Below are positions 9,699 through 18,764 of a stretch of DNA of 64,000 nucleotides, one piece after another; the first letter of the stretch is position 1, and every line of letters starts with the position of its first letter. The notes beneath the pieces were generated by a model. It did not search any database. It was not told the DNA's origin and worked only from the letters and a program-made list of their open reading frames with translations. The translations under genes and the position numbers were made by a program. The DNA is taken from the NCBI GenBank assembly GCA_027050775.1, contig JALUBH010000037.1, positions 94,674 through 158,673 on the forward strand. The letters run 5' to 3'. This DNA comes from Campylobacteraceae bacterium (lineage in GTDB: Bacteria > Campylobacterota > Campylobacteria > Campylobacterales > Sulfurospirillaceae).

Positions 9699-10352
9699 AG
9701 TTTTGAGCTTTTGGTGATGTTAAAAAATGCCGGTTATTTAAAGGAGTTAAGAGATCCTCTTTGGTGGCCTCATAGTGGTAGTTATGAGGTTGTAGTAGGG
9801 ACTATTTTAACTCAGCAGACAAAATGGTCAAAAGTAGAAAAGAGCTTTGAAAATCTCAAACAAAATGGAATAGATTCACTTGAAAAGATAGCAAAGTTAG
9901 ACAATAAAGCCCTTTCATCCCTTATAAAGCCAAGTGGTTTTTACAATACAAAAGCAAAGTATCTTTTAGGATTGTCAAAAAATATAATTGAAGATTTTGG
10001 TAGTTTTGAAGAGTTTTGTTTGAGCGTTGATAGGCAGTGGTTATTGAGTCAAAAAGGGGTAGGGCAGGAGAGTGCAGATTCTATACTCTGCTTTGGATGT
10101 TTAAAAGATTTTTTTGTAGTCGATAACTATACGCAGAGACTTTTGAACTCTTTTGGATATGAATTTGATAGTTATGAAAGTTTGAGAGAGTGGATGAGTA
10201 GTGGAGTATTGAAAAATAGAGCGAAGATAGAAGAGTTATATCAAAAAGAGATGAGCTTAAATGAGATCTATGCAAGATTTCATGGTAAAATAGTAGAGTA
10301 TTGCAAACACAACAGCAAAGGTAAGAGTGTATCTATCGAAGTACTTGTGTAG
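9687..10352 (+). CDS. magIII: 3-methyladenine DNA glycosylase, MagIII family
   Basis: This 221-residue protein belongs to the helix-hairpin-helix/GPD superfamily and matches the Helicobacter MagIII type, which excises 3-methyladenine from alkylated DNA. Visible features are the T-Q-Q/N-T-K motif (T-I-L-T-Q-Q-T-K), the hairpin S-Q-K-G-V-G-Q-E-S-A-D near residues 121-131, the catalytic Asp in V-V-D-N-Y (Asp146), and the C-terminal A-R-F-H-G-K-I-V-E-Y. The four-cysteine iron-sulfur cluster of endonuclease III is absent, as expected for MagIII. The start ATG is preceded by TTTAGGAGC and by a duplicated leader. The following FliK-like gene is 21 bases downstream. Confidence 0.9.
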   Translation: MLNDSFELLVMLKNAGYLKELRDPLWWPHSGSYEVVVGTILTQQTKWSKVEKSFENLKQNGIDSLEKIAKLDNKALSSLIKPSGFYNTKAKYLLGLSKNIIEDFGSFEEFCLSVDRQWLLSQKGVGQESADSILCFGCLKDFFVVDNYTQRLLNSFGYEFDSYESLREWMSSGVLKNRAKIEELYQKEMSLNEIYARFHGKIVEYCKHNSKGKSVSIEVLV

Positions 10353-10373
10353 TGGTTTCGTAATTGGAGATTT

Positions 10374-11318
10374 ATGAAGATATCTAAAAATTTAGTGTTA
10401 AATCAAAAAGATATACAAAACACCTCCAAAACAAATGCGGCTAAAAACAGAGGAGTTGCTTTAAATTCAAAAGGTGTTCAAACCAAAGAGATTTCTATAA
10501 AATTACTATTGGACTCTTTATTTAGCGACTTGGTTGGAAAACAAAAATCAAACGATACAGTTTTGCATATTCTTAAAGATGAAAATATACTGCAAAATAT
10601 CAAAAATACAACTCTTGACATAAAGTCTGCCATAATTAATCTGAAATCCAAAAATCTAAGTCCTAAATCTTTGCTAAATCTAGAAAATCTGCTTTTAGAT
10701 ATAGATAAGATAGATTCAAAATCGCTACAAAGATATATAGGAAAATCAGGTATCTTTTTAGAGTCCAAACTGGCAAATATAACGAAAAATCCAAAAGAAC
10801 AGATTTTAAATGATACAAAAGCAATTTTTCTTCAATTAAAAAAGGAGATAGTGTCCAAATCGGAGCAGTTTCCAAAAGATACTTTAGCGAAGATTGATAA
10901 GGTTTTGACAAATATAAATTATTATCAATTGCTATCATTGAGTTCTGCTGCAAATATACTCTATCTGCCTCTTATGTGGGAAGGCTTAGATGAGGGGCAG
11001 ATTAGCATCAAAAAACTTAAAAAAAAGAGATATTTTTGCGAGATAAATTTGAAATTAAAAGAGTATGGCCAGACTGACTTGCTTATAATGTTATTTGAAG
11101 ATGTAAATATTAATATCTCCATTTTTGTGCAAAATCAGGGTTTTTTAGCTCGCATTAGAGAAAATCTACAAATATTAAAGCAGAGTATAAATAGCGTGGG
11201 TTTAAGTGTATCAAATCTATATCTCTATGATTCAGTAAAAAATAAAAATATAAAAAAAGAGACCAAAAAATACTCAAATGACCAACAAATTGGCTCAGGG
11301 GTAAGCTTTTATGTCTAA
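10374..11318 (+). CDS. FliK-like flagellar hook-length control protein (C-terminal domain)
   Basis: The 314-residue product has a Lys/Ser/Asn-rich N-terminal half with no recognised fold and a C-terminal region (about residues 200-285) resembling the FliK/Flg_hook domain: L-P-L-M-W-E-G-L-D-E-G followed by alternating strands and L-Y-L-Y-D. FliK-type proteins measure hook length and make FlhB switch export specificity. The next gene, overlapping by eight bases, is a FlhB C-terminal homologue, which is the expected functional partner and strengthens the call. The N-terminal part is divergent, so it could be a FliK paralogue rather than the principal ruler. Confidence 0.65.
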   Translation: MKISKNLVLNQKDIQNTSKTNAAKNRGVALNSKGVQTKEISIKLLLDSLFSDLVGKQKSNDTVLHILKDENILQNIKNTTLDIKSAIINLKSKNLSPKSLLNLENLLLDIDKIDSKSLQRYIGKSGIFLESKLANITKNPKEQILNDTKAIFLQLKKEIVSKSEQFPKDTLAKIDKVLTNINYYQLLSLSSAANILYLPLMWEGLDEGQISIKKLKKKRYFCEINLKLKEYGQTDLLIMLFEDVNINISIFVQNQGFLARIRENLQILKQSINSVGLSVSNLYLYDSVKNKNIKKETKKYSNDQQIGSGVSFYV

Positions 11319-11568
11319 AATAAAAAAAGCAGTGGCTCTAAAATACGATAAAGACAAAGATTGTGCTCCTAAGGTAAAAGCAAGCGGTAAAGGAGATATC
11401 GCAAAAAGAATCATAAAAATTGCCGAGGAAAACAGTCTTCCTATAAAAAAAGATGAAGATTTAGTGGAGCTTTTGAGCAAGGTAGAGTTAGATAAAGAGA
11501 TTCCGCAAAACCTATATAAGGCAGTTGCGGAAGTCTTTAGTTTTATCTACAAAATGACTAAGAGTTAA
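11311..11568 (+). CDS. flhX: FlhX: stand-alone FlhB C-terminal-domain protein
   Basis: The 85-residue protein corresponds to the cytoplasmic C-terminal domain of the flagellar export switch FlhB, starting after the autocleavage site: K-A-V-A-L-K-Y-D, then A-P-K-V-K-A-S-G-K-G, A-K-R-I-I-K-I-A-E-E-N and V-P/I-P-Q-N-L-Y-K-A-V-A-E-V. In Helicobacter pylori the homologous FlhX can substitute for the FlhB C-terminal fragment. It overlaps the end of the FliK-like gene by eight bases, suggesting translational coupling. Its 3' end overlaps the convergent glgP by 11 bases. Confidence 0.85.
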   Translation: MSKIKKAVALKYDKDKDCAPKVKASGKGDIAKRIIKIAEENSLPIKKDEDLVELLSKVELDKEIPQNLYKAVAEVFSFIYKMTKS

Positions 11569-13201
11569 ACATTTTTCTATAGTATTCCTCTGCCATTCTG
11601 CCTGAATCAAACTCTACCTCGATCTCTGTCATGGCATTTTTCATGATGCGTACCCATTTTTCTTGGTCATAATAGTATGTGGGGATTATATCTTTTTCCA
11701 AGATATCCATCATGTTTTTATTGTCCAGCCTATCTTGTTCCTCTATAGGTAGATTATGGTCAAGTTTTGGAATTGTAAATGCATTTTTGCCATCTCTTGC
11801 AAATTCAGGATGCCAACCATCATCTATGGAGAAATGAATTGAGCCATTCATGCTAGCTGTCATGCCACTTGTTCCACTTGCTTCTCTTGTGATTCTAGGT
11901 GTATTTAGCCAGATATCGCTTCCTTGTTTTAAAAACCTTGAGAGTGTCAATTCATAACCAATCAAAACTGCCATATTTTTATAATGATGAGCTATCTCTA
12001 TGAGTTCGTTAAAGAGATCTATCGCTCCAAAATCTCCAGGATACGGTTTTCCTGCCCAGATGATTTGTACGGGCATGTCGACTCTTTTCATTAAATTTTC
12101 AAATCTCTCTAAGTCATACTTCAAAAGACCCGGTCTTTTATACTCCGCAAATCTTCTTGCCCATACGATAGTTAACACTTCCGGGTCAAATCTTTTGCCT
12201 GTCTGGTCTGCGACTATATCAAAAAGTAGTTTTTTGAGGTGTTTTTTTCTAGCTACAAGCTCATAATCTTCATGTTCATCAAGATTTCTTATAAGTGTCT
12301 TGTCTGTCCAGTATTTTCTGTTTTGTGTATTGGTTATAGATATGATTTTGCATCTGTTTTCTACATGTGACCACATGTCATTTGAGACTTTAGCATGTAT
12401 TTTAGATACTGCATTTGCTATTTTTGCACTTTTTAAAGCACCAACCGTGAGACAGAAATCATCACCATCGTTATAACCACTTATCTCTCTTACGGTTTTC
12501 ATGTCTAAGCCATTAAAGAAGCCCATCTCTTGCAAGAAGTTTATATTGTGTACCTCATTTCCGGCAGCCTCGGGAGTGTGGGTTGTAAAAACTACTCTTT
12601 TACGAACTTCATCCATGTCTTGAAGTTGTGCGTATAGTTGATAAACCAAAGGTAGAGCATGGCCTTCGTTCATATGGTAAATATCAACTTTATGAGTTAA
12701 AGCTTCCAAGACTTTTGCTCCACCGATTCCAAGAACAATCTCTTGAGCAACTCTTGTTTTTTCATTACCGTCATAAAGTTTGTGAGTGATAGTTCTTGCT
12801 AGATAATCATTTTCATCAATATCAGTTGAAAGAAGTATTATGGGAGCTGATCCAAAAACTTCGGGTTTGACTAAAAATGCCTTTATTTTTACATCTTTAT
12901 TGTGGATTTTTACCTTTACATCAACATTCAACTCTTCTAAAAAATAGTAAAATTTTCTAGTAAAAGTTGGTCTTAAAGTCCTGTCTTCATTTCTAGTTTG
13001 GTCATAATATCCAAAACTCCAAAGAAGCCCTACACCCACTACATTTTGTTTGAGATCATATACGCTTCTCATATGAGAGCCGGCTAAAAAACCAAGTCCT
13101 CCTGAGTATATCTTTAGAGTTTGATCTATGGCGAATTCCATAGAAAAATATGCTACTGATTTTTTGTATTTTTTATTAATATCATAAGGAACCAATTTCA
13201 T
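11558..13201 (-). CDS. glgP: Alpha-glucan phosphorylase-like protein (GT35), PLP lysine replaced by Thr
   Basis: The 547-residue protein is of the short alpha-glucan phosphorylase type, which normally releases glucose-1-phosphate from glycogen. Matching features are Y-F-S-M-E-F near the N-terminus, S-G-G-L-G-F-L-A-G-S-H, H-M-N-E-G-H, the A-R-R-F-A-E-Y-K-R-P region and E-A-S-G-T-S-G-M at residues 440-447. In PLP-dependent phosphorylases this last motif continues with the lysine that binds pyridoxal phosphate; here residue 448 is Thr (codon ACA at 11860-11858) and the motif continues A-S-M-N-G. Either this subfamily works without PLP as a different glucosyltransferase, or activity is altered. 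It is the last gene of the polyglucan cluster. Confidence 0.8.
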   Translation of the reverse strand: MKLVPYDINKKYKKSVAYFSMEFAIDQTLKIYSGGLGFLAGSHMRSVYDLKQNVVGVGLLWSFGYYDQTRNEDRTLRPTFTRKFYYFLEELNVDVKVKIHNKDVKIKAFLVKPEVFGSAPIILLSTDIDENDYLARTITHKLYDGNEKTRVAQEIVLGIGGAKVLEALTHKVDIYHMNEGHALPLVYQLYAQLQDMDEVRKRVVFTTHTPEAAGNEVHNINFLQEMGFFNGLDMKTVREISGYNDGDDFCLTVGALKSAKIANAVSKIHAKVSNDMWSHVENRCKIISITNTQNRKYWTDKTLIRNLDEHEDYELVARKKHLKKLLFDIVADQTGKRFDPEVLTIVWARRFAEYKRPGLLKYDLERFENLMKRVDMPVQIIWAGKPYPGDFGAIDLFNELIEIAHHYKNMAVLIGYELTLSRFLKQGSDIWLNTPRITREASGTSGMTASMNGSIHFSIDDGWHPEFARDGKNAFTIPKLDHNLPIEEQDRLDNKNMMDILEKDIIPTYYYDQEKWVRIMKNAMTEIEVEFDSGRMAEEYYRKMFNS

Positions 13202-13218
13202 TTAACTGTCCCCTTTTT

Positions 13219-13272
13219 ACGGAAGTGAATTCCGTGAAAATTCCTCGCACTATTGCACGAAGTAAAAACTTC
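13219..13272. repeat. Short palindromes and mosaic repeat words between pgi and glgP
   Basis: The 83-base gap holds the palindrome ACGGAA/TTCCGT (13219-13235) and GAAGT/ACTTC (13259-13272). The word CGGAAGTGAATTCC also occurs, reversed, in the repeats before the GAPOR gene (near 56380 and 56458), and AAAATTCCTCGCACTA also occurs in the repeats at 28461-28647. The words ATTTCATTTAACT and ATTTCCATTTAACT flank the gap on either side. Confidence 0.5.
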
Positions 13273-13284
13273 TGTAATTTCCAT

Positions 13285-14532
13285 TTAACTTTCCATTTGT
13301 AAATTTTTATATAGTATTTGCTTGCCTAGTTCGACTCCTGGTTGGTTATAGGTGTTGATGTGCATCATCACTCCCGCAGCAGAAGTAAGAAGTTCAAAGT
13401 AAGCTATAAGTGCTCCGATATTTTGCGGAGACACAAAATCAAGTGTTATTATATCAGTACTAACTTTAGCATCTATTAAGCTCTGCATTGTAGCATCACA
13501 TTGGGCATTTATGAGAGTGTTAAATGTTTTGCCATTTATAAAGTTTGTCTTTTCTATATTTTTTAGTGTTACATCAGGAATTTTTAAATCATCTTTAAAA
13601 TCTTCAATTTTGATGAAAGTGACTGTTTTATCTCTAGTTCCTTCTATGACTAATTGCAAAAAAGAGTGTTGGTCAACTGCCCCTATCAATCCTACGGGTG
13701 TAAGTCCCACATGTGAGCCATTTGTATCGATTTTACCAAGAGATTCTGCCCATAGTTGGACGAACCATTTTGTGAAATTTTCCAATCTGTCTGCATAAGA
13801 GAAGAGTACATTGATAGGTGTCTCTTTTGATTTACTGTTTAGATAATATGCTTTTTCCAAAAGATGAGTTTCACTTCCACCAAAAAATCTCTCTATAAAA
13901 TCTCCTGCACCCCTAAGCACTGATGACATATCGAAGCCTGCCATCATCAAAGGTGCTACTCCTACTGCGCTGAGAACCGAAAATCTTCCGCCTACATTTA
14001 GTGGTATATTGAACTGTGTGATTTCATAGCCCTTTGCAAAATCAGACAGAGCCGAGCCACTGTCTGTGATGGCAAAGATACGATTTTTGTCGTCACCGTT
14101 TAAATCCAGCGAACAGTAGTGAATAACGGTTTTAAATATAGAAGTAGTCTCTATCGTTCCGCCTGATTTTGATATGACAAAAAATAGAGCTTTCTCTTTT
14201 TTGATTTTTTTAAGTGTGAGGTTTATGCTCACCGGATCAGAATTTTCAAGATAGAGTATCTCTTTTGCATTTTTTGTGTAGGGTCTTAGGATTTGATCAA
14301 CTGCTTTTATACCGAGACTTGAGCCTCCTATTCCGATGATGACTATCTGTGAAAAATCCTCTACATGTAGAGCTTCTACTTTTTTGATTATCTCTTGAGA
14401 GCTTTGTGGTAGTTTGTAATAGCCGATTTCATCGCTGCTCATCTCCTCCTTTAGTGCTTTAAAAGTCTCGTTAATCTTTGTTTTTTCTGTTTGAGTCATT
14501 TGAAAATCAAAACTTCTGTCAAAATTTAACAT
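13285..14532 (-). CDS. pgi: Glucose-6-phosphate isomerase
   Basis: Pgi interconverts glucose-6-phosphate and fructose-6-phosphate in the cytoplasm and here connects the polyglucan enzymes to glycolysis and gluconeogenesis. The substrate-phosphate signature I-G-I-G-G-S-S-L-G is near residue 65, V-I-S-K-S-G-G-T-I-E-T near residue 119, and W-F-V-Q-L-W-A-E-S-L-G-K near residue 240, all canonical. At 415 residues it is of the shorter type common in epsilonproteobacteria. The start ATG follows GGAGAGATAAA. It lies one base after the glgB stop codon, so co-transcription is likely. It carries one exact CTCTACATGTAGAG palindrome, read as L-H-V-E. Confidence 0.96.
   Translation of the reverse strand: MLNFDRSFDFQMTQTEKTKINETFKALKEEMSSDEIGYYKLPQSSQEIIKKVEALHVEDFSQIVIIGIGGSSLGIKAVDQILRPYTKNAKEILYLENSDPVSINLTLKKIKKEKALFFVISKSGGTIETTSIFKTVIHYCSLDLNGDDKNRIFAITDSGSALSDFAKGYEITQFNIPLNVGGRFSVLSAVGVAPLMMAGFDMSSVLRGAGDFIERFFGGSETHLLEKAYYLNSKSKETPINVLFSYADRLENFTKWFVQLWAESLGKIDTNGSHVGLTPVGLIGAVDQHSFLQLVIEGTRDKTVTFIKIEDFKDDLKIPDVTLKNIEKTNFINGKTFNTLINAQCDATMQSLIDAKVSTDIITLDFVSPQNIGALIAYFELLTSAAGVMMHINTYNQPGVELGKQILYKNLQMES
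14359..14372. repeat. Iterated palindrome CTCTACATGTAGAG, copy 1 (in pgi)
   Basis: This is an exact copy of a 14-base perfect palindrome found eight times in the window. Here it is read in the frame CTA-CAT-GTA-GAG, giving Leu-His-Val-Glu inside Pgi. Confidence 0.9.
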
Positions 14533-14533
14533 T

Positions 14534-16456
14534 TTATCTCTCCTTTTTTATATATTTTACGCTTAGTGGCGGTAGGGTAACTTTTATAGAAAAATCTCTT
14601 CCGTGAACTGATTTATTTTGTGTCTTTATGTTTGCCGGTTTCTCTTCATCCCAGCCTGCAAACTTTCTATCTTGTGAGTTAAATACCTCTTTATATCTTC
14701 CCTCTTGGCTTATGCCAAATTCGTATCCTATGTGTGGTTTGTCTGAAAAGTTACAGACTACTATGATGTCATCTTGCGGTTTTTTTGCTTTTCTGATGTA
14801 GGCTATGACATTTGCTCTGTAGTCATTTTCATCTATCCACTCAAAACCTTTTGAATCGCAATCATACAAGTGCAGAGCAGACTCCTTTTTGTACAGACTA
14901 TTGAGTTCTTTTACTAAATTACTTATGCCCTTGTGATTTTCAAAATCAAGCAGATGCCAATCTAGACTTTTTTCATAGTTCCATTCGCTAAATTGGGCAA
15001 ATTCTCCTCCCATAAAGAGTAGTTTTTTGCCTGGGTGTGCAAACATCAAAGAGTACATAGCTCTAAGATTTGCAAATTTTTGATTGTTGTCCCCGGGCAT
15101 TTTATTTATGAGTGAGCCTTTCATGTGCACTACTTCATCGTGGCTAAGAGGTAGTATATAGTTCTCTTTATACATGTAAACAAAGCTAAAAGTGAGGTCA
15201 TTGTGATGATGTTGCCTGTAAATTGGGTCATTTTTCATGTATTTTAGTATATCGTGCATCCAGCCCATATTCCACTTATAATCAAACCCAAGACCACCTT
15301 TTTTGATATCTCCAGTGACCATCGGAAAGTCGGTAGACTCTTCTGCAAAGGTCATTATATCGCTAAAATTTTCATGCACGGTCGAGTTGAGCTGTTTTAG
15401 GAATTTTATAGCCCCTAAATTCTCATTTCCCCCAAATTCATTTGGAAGCCAATCCCCACCTTCTCTCGCATAATCAAGATATAACATGGAAGCTACCGCA
15501 TCGACTCGGATACCGTCTATATGGTATTTCTCCAGCCACATCATAGCAGAGCTAATCAAAAATGCTCTGACTTCATTTCGTTCATAGTTAAATATCGCAC
15601 TTTCCCATTGAGGCTGATATCCAAGGCGAGGGTCCTTGTGCTCATAAAGGCAGGTTCCGTCAAAATTCATCAGACCATGACCGTCAGTCACAAAGTGCGA
15701 AGGAACCCAGTCAAGTATGACACCTATGCCGTTTTGATGCATAAGTTCCACAAATCTCATAAAATCCTTTGGCTCTCCAAACCTTGAAGTAGGAGCGAAA
15801 TATCCACTCGCCTGATATCCCCATGAGCCTTTGAATGGGAACTCTGTTATAGGCATCAACTCCACATGGGTGAATTTCATCTCTTTGAGATATTTGACCA
15901 ATTCAACTGCTGCTTCTTCATAGCTAAGATATCTGTTATTCTCTTCAACTTTTCTTCTCCACGAACCAAGATGGACTTCATAAACAGATATAGCACTTTT
16001 GCTAGAGTTATTTTTCGCTCTCTTTTTCATCCATTTTTCATCGTCCCAAGAGAAATTTTGTATATCATAAACTCTTGAGGCGGAGTTTGGCGCAACTTCA
16101 GTATGAAAAGCATAAGGATCAGCCTTGTTCGCATTAGGATTTTCAAAATCATTAAATATATGGTACTTATAAGTGTCAAACTCTTTAACTCCCTCTATGA
16201 AACCCTCCCAAATACCGGACTCATCATCTCTTAGACGAAGTTTGTGAGCATTTTCATCATAACTGTTAAAATTACCTATGACACTCACTGCTTTTGCATT
16301 TGGAGCCCAAAGAGCAAAGTAAACCCCGTCTTTTTTGTCTCTTTTCATAAGATGAGAGCCTAAATGCTTATAAAGTTGCGCGTGTGTACCCTCTTTGAAA
16401 AGATAGATATCCAAGTCGCCAAATCGACTCACATCATAGTATATATCGTGTTTCAT
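14534..16456 (-). CDS. glgB: 1,4-alpha-glucan branching enzyme (GH13)
   Basis: GlgB cuts alpha-1,4 chains and re-attaches them through alpha-1,6 bonds to branch glycogen. The 640-residue protein has the N-terminal CBM48 module (G-V-Y-F-A-L-W-A-P-N-A, residues 40-135) and a GH13 barrel. The catalytic nucleophile is Asp319 in D-G-I-R-V-D-A-V-A-S, the acid/base Glu372 in F-A-E-E-S-T, and the third carboxylate lies in L-S-H-D-E-V-V-H. The spacing of 53 residues between nucleophile and acid/base equals that of E. coli GlgB. The start ATG is preceded by AAGAGGTAAA. The gene is packed between glgA and pgi with one-base gaps. Confidence 0.97.
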   Translation of the reverse strand: MKHDIYYDVSRFGDLDIYLFKEGTHAQLYKHLGSHLMKRDKKDGVYFALWAPNAKAVSVIGNFNSYDENAHKLRLRDDESGIWEGFIEGVKEFDTYKYHIFNDFENPNANKADPYAFHTEVAPNSASRVYDIQNFSWDDEKWMKKRAKNNSSKSAISVYEVHLGSWRRKVEENNRYLSYEEAAVELVKYLKEMKFTHVELMPITEFPFKGSWGYQASGYFAPTSRFGEPKDFMRFVELMHQNGIGVILDWVPSHFVTDGHGLMNFDGTCLYEHKDPRLGYQPQWESAIFNYERNEVRAFLISSAMMWLEKYHIDGIRVDAVASMLYLDYAREGGDWLPNEFGGNENLGAIKFLKQLNSTVHENFSDIMTFAEESTDFPMVTGDIKKGGLGFDYKWNMGWMHDILKYMKNDPIYRQHHHNDLTFSFVYMYKENYILPLSHDEVVHMKGSLINKMPGDNNQKFANLRAMYSLMFAHPGKKLLFMGGEFAQFSEWNYEKSLDWHLLDFENHKGISNLVKELNSLYKKESALHLYDCDSKGFEWIDENDYRANVIAYIRKAKKPQDDIIVVCNFSDKPHIGYEFGISQEGRYKEVFNSQDRKFAGWDEEKPANIKTQNKSVHGRDFSIKVTLPPLSVKYIKKER

Positions 16457-16457
16457 T

Positions 16458-17918
16458 TTACCTCTTTTTATTTAGTGCATATCTGTATGCCTCTTCGTAG
16501 CCTTTGGCTGATTTCTCCCAGTCAAATCTCTGCTTCATCGCCCTTTTTTGCATCTTTTGGAAATCTTTTTGGTCGTTATTATATACATCTATCGCCCATT
16601 TAATTGTATTATATAGTGCTTGAGGCGTAGCGTCATAAAATTTAAAACCGTTACATGTAGAGCTTTTTTTATCAAAGTTTTCTATCGTATCATCTAGTCC
16701 CCCGGTTGCTCTTACTATCGGTAGTGTGCCATATCTGAGTGAATATATCTGATTTAATCCGCAAGGCTCAAATAGTGAGGGCATCAGAAACATATCGCTC
16801 CCTGCTTCGATTTTGTGTGCGATTTTATCACTGTATCCTATGTGGACTCCAAACTTGTATTTATGCTTTTGGGCTTGGTCACCAAAAAAATAATTTGCCC
16901 ATTTTTCTCCGGTGCCGAGTATCACCACTTGAAGGTTTAAATCGCTCAAGCCATGCATAATCTGAGCTATGAGGTTTATCCCTTTTTGTTCAGCAAATCT
17001 GCCTACAAAACCTATGAGAGGTATATTTTCATCGACTTTGAGTCCAAACTTTTTTTGCAGAGCTTTTTTGCAGGCTTTTTTGCCACGCATATCATGCGCA
17101 TCGTATTTTTTTATTATTTTTTCATCGATAGATGGATTCCACTCACTATAATCCACACCGTTTAATATACCAAAAAGTTTTGCACTATTTGCTCTTATGT
17201 GCTCTTCCAAACCAAAGCCAAATTCGCTTGTTTGTATCTCTTTTGCGTATCTTTTTGACACAGTAGTAACTGCATCCGCTGTTGCAATTCCGCCTTTTAG
17301 AGAGTTAAAATTATCAAAGCTCTCAAACTCCATTGGGTTAAAGTGCTCCCAACCGACTTCTAAAACATCTATGGCGCCTTTAAAAAATGCACCTTGATGC
17401 TGGAGATTGTGTATGGTCAAAACCGAGGCACAAGAGCCAAAATCATGCACAAATCTAGTCTTGGCAAGCAAAGGCATAGTGGCGGTATGCCAGTCATTTG
17501 CGTGTATGATATCCGGAGTAAAACCTAGTTTCTTGCAAAGCATAAATGCTGATTTTGATAAAAATATAAAACGATTGTCATTGTCGATGTATGGTTCCCC
17601 GTTTTCGTCATAAAGACCGCTTCTACCAAAAAACTCTTCATAATCTATAAAATAGATAGGTACTTGGCTGTTTGGCAAAGTCGAGCTAAAGACTCCAGCC
17701 CAGAGCTCACCCATAGGACCCATAGGAACTCCAAGGGGTCCTGGGATATGAGTAAGTTTTGATTTGTCTATTTTATAATATCTTGGCATCACGACTATGA
17801 TGTTGTGTCCTAGTTTTTTCAGTGCTTTTGGAAGAGCACCAGCTACATCGGCAAGTCCTCCTGTTTTTGCAAACGGAACAACCTCGCTTGCTACGAATAA
17901 AATATTTAACTGTTTTAT
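16458..17918 (-). CDS. glgA: Glycogen synthase GlgA (first copy), apparently with a non-canonical start
   Basis: GlgA (GT5) extends alpha-1,4-glucan from ADP-glucose. The signature K-T-G-G-L-A-D-V is encoded near 17850, upstream of the first conventional start (ATG at 17792), which would truncate the ADP-glucose-binding N-terminus. The frame is open upstream and reads I-L-F-V-A-S-E-V-V-P-F-A-K-T-G-G, clearly homologous to the second GlgA. There is no ATG, GTG or TTG; the best candidate is ATA at 17918-17916, six bases after AAGGA and overlapping the stop of the glucokinase gene. ATC or ATT nearby are alternatives. This gives 486 residues. Further motifs are I-H-N-L-Q-H-Q-G and P-S-L-F-E-P-C-G-L-N-Q near the C-terminus. 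Confidence 0.9.
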   Translation of the reverse strand: MKQLNILFVASEVVPFAKTGGLADVAGALPKALKKLGHNIIVVMPRYYKIDKSKLTHIPGPLGVPMGPMGELWAGVFSSTLPNSQVPIYFIDYEEFFGRSGLYDENGEPYIDNDNRFIFLSKSAFMLCKKLGFTPDIIHANDWHTATMPLLAKTRFVHDFGSCASVLTIHNLQHQGAFFKGAIDVLEVGWEHFNPMEFESFDNFNSLKGGIATADAVTTVSKRYAKEIQTSEFGFGLEEHIRANSAKLFGILNGVDYSEWNPSIDEKIIKKYDAHDMRGKKACKKALQKKFGLKVDENIPLIGFVGRFAEQKGINLIAQIMHGLSDLNLQVVILGTGEKWANYFFGDQAQKHKYKFGVHIGYSDKIAHKIEAGSDMFLMPSLFEPCGLNQIYSLRYGTLPIVRATGGLDDTIENFDKKSSTCNGFKFYDATPQALYNTIKWAIDVYNNDQKDFQKMQKRAMKQRFDWEKSAKGYEEAYRYALNKKR

Positions 17919-18754
17919 GATATATCCTTTAATAAAGATGCACCTATTAGGGGCGCATTTTTTAGTTCACTTTTAACTATCTTGCAATCTTTTAGTGATG
18001 GCTTTAGTGCGAAATCGCCTATATTTGATAAAAGCATATCGATTAGATATGGATTCGCCTCCATAATTCCACCGCCCAAAACCAAAATTTCAGGGTTAAA
18101 AAGCGTTATCGTACTACCTACAGCATACAACAATGCCTCTTCAAACTCTTTTAAAATCTCTTTTGCTTTTTGGTTTTTTTCATTTTTTAAAGCTTCTAAG
18201 GTTGCTTCCCCCCTAAGCCCATAAAAATTCATCCATTTGATGATGCCTGCGCCTGAAGCAAAATTTTCTATGCAGTTATTTTTTCCACATCCACACTTAA
18301 AAGGTGCTTTTTTGTAGGGTATATGACCTATTTCGCAGGCTAGATTGTGATTTCCTTTTATGACTCTTCCATCGCTTATCACGCCTAGCCCAAGTCCAGT
18401 TCCAACATATAAAGCAGAGATATTTTGGCTTTTTCTCATCTGTGCTTCTGCAATCACAGCGCAGGTTAGGTCATTTTGGATATATAAAGGGATGTTGTAT
18501 TTTGTTTTGAAATACTCTCTGATATTTGCTACATCAACTTTTATATTTGGAGAGTCTATGATTACTCCATCTTCTATTTGACCTGCGTAAGATATGCCTA
18601 TAGTTTTGATGCCGTTATATCTATTTAAAGTCTCTTCTATAAAGGAAACTAATCCTGCTTGGCTATTTTTGCCGGCAAAAGAGAGTATGGATTTACCATC
18701 TTTATATATGATTGCTCTAGTGTTTGTTCCACCCATGTCTATGGCTAAATTCAT
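17915..18754 (-). CDS. glk: ROK-family glucokinase
   Basis: This cytoplasmic kinase would phosphorylate glucose released from polyglucan by the GH57 enzymes, feeding Pgi. The ATP-binding D-M-G-G-T-N-T is at residues 6-12, the catalytic Asp in N-D-L (Asp95), G-T-G-L-G near residue 118, and the ROK zinc site is complete with His144, Cys154, Cys156 and Cys161 (C-G-C-G-K-N-N-C). The length of 279 residues is normal for the family. A repressor-type HTH domain is absent, so it is an enzyme rather than a NagC-like regulator. Sugar specificity (glucose versus mannose or allose) is inferred from the neighbours. Confidence 0.85.
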   Translation of the reverse strand: MNLAIDMGGTNTRAIIYKDGKSILSFAGKNSQAGLVSFIEETLNRYNGIKTIGISYAGQIEDGVIIDSPNIKVDVANIREYFKTKYNIPLYIQNDLTCAVIAEAQMRKSQNISALYVGTGLGLGVISDGRVIKGNHNLACEIGHIPYKKAPFKCGCGKNNCIENFASGAGIIKWMNFYGLRGEATLEALKNEKNQKAKEILKEFEEALLYAVGSTITLFNPEILVLGGGIMEANPYLIDMLLSNIGDFALKPSLKDCKIVKSELKNAPLIGASLLKDIS

Positions 18755-18764
18755 GATAATTTCC

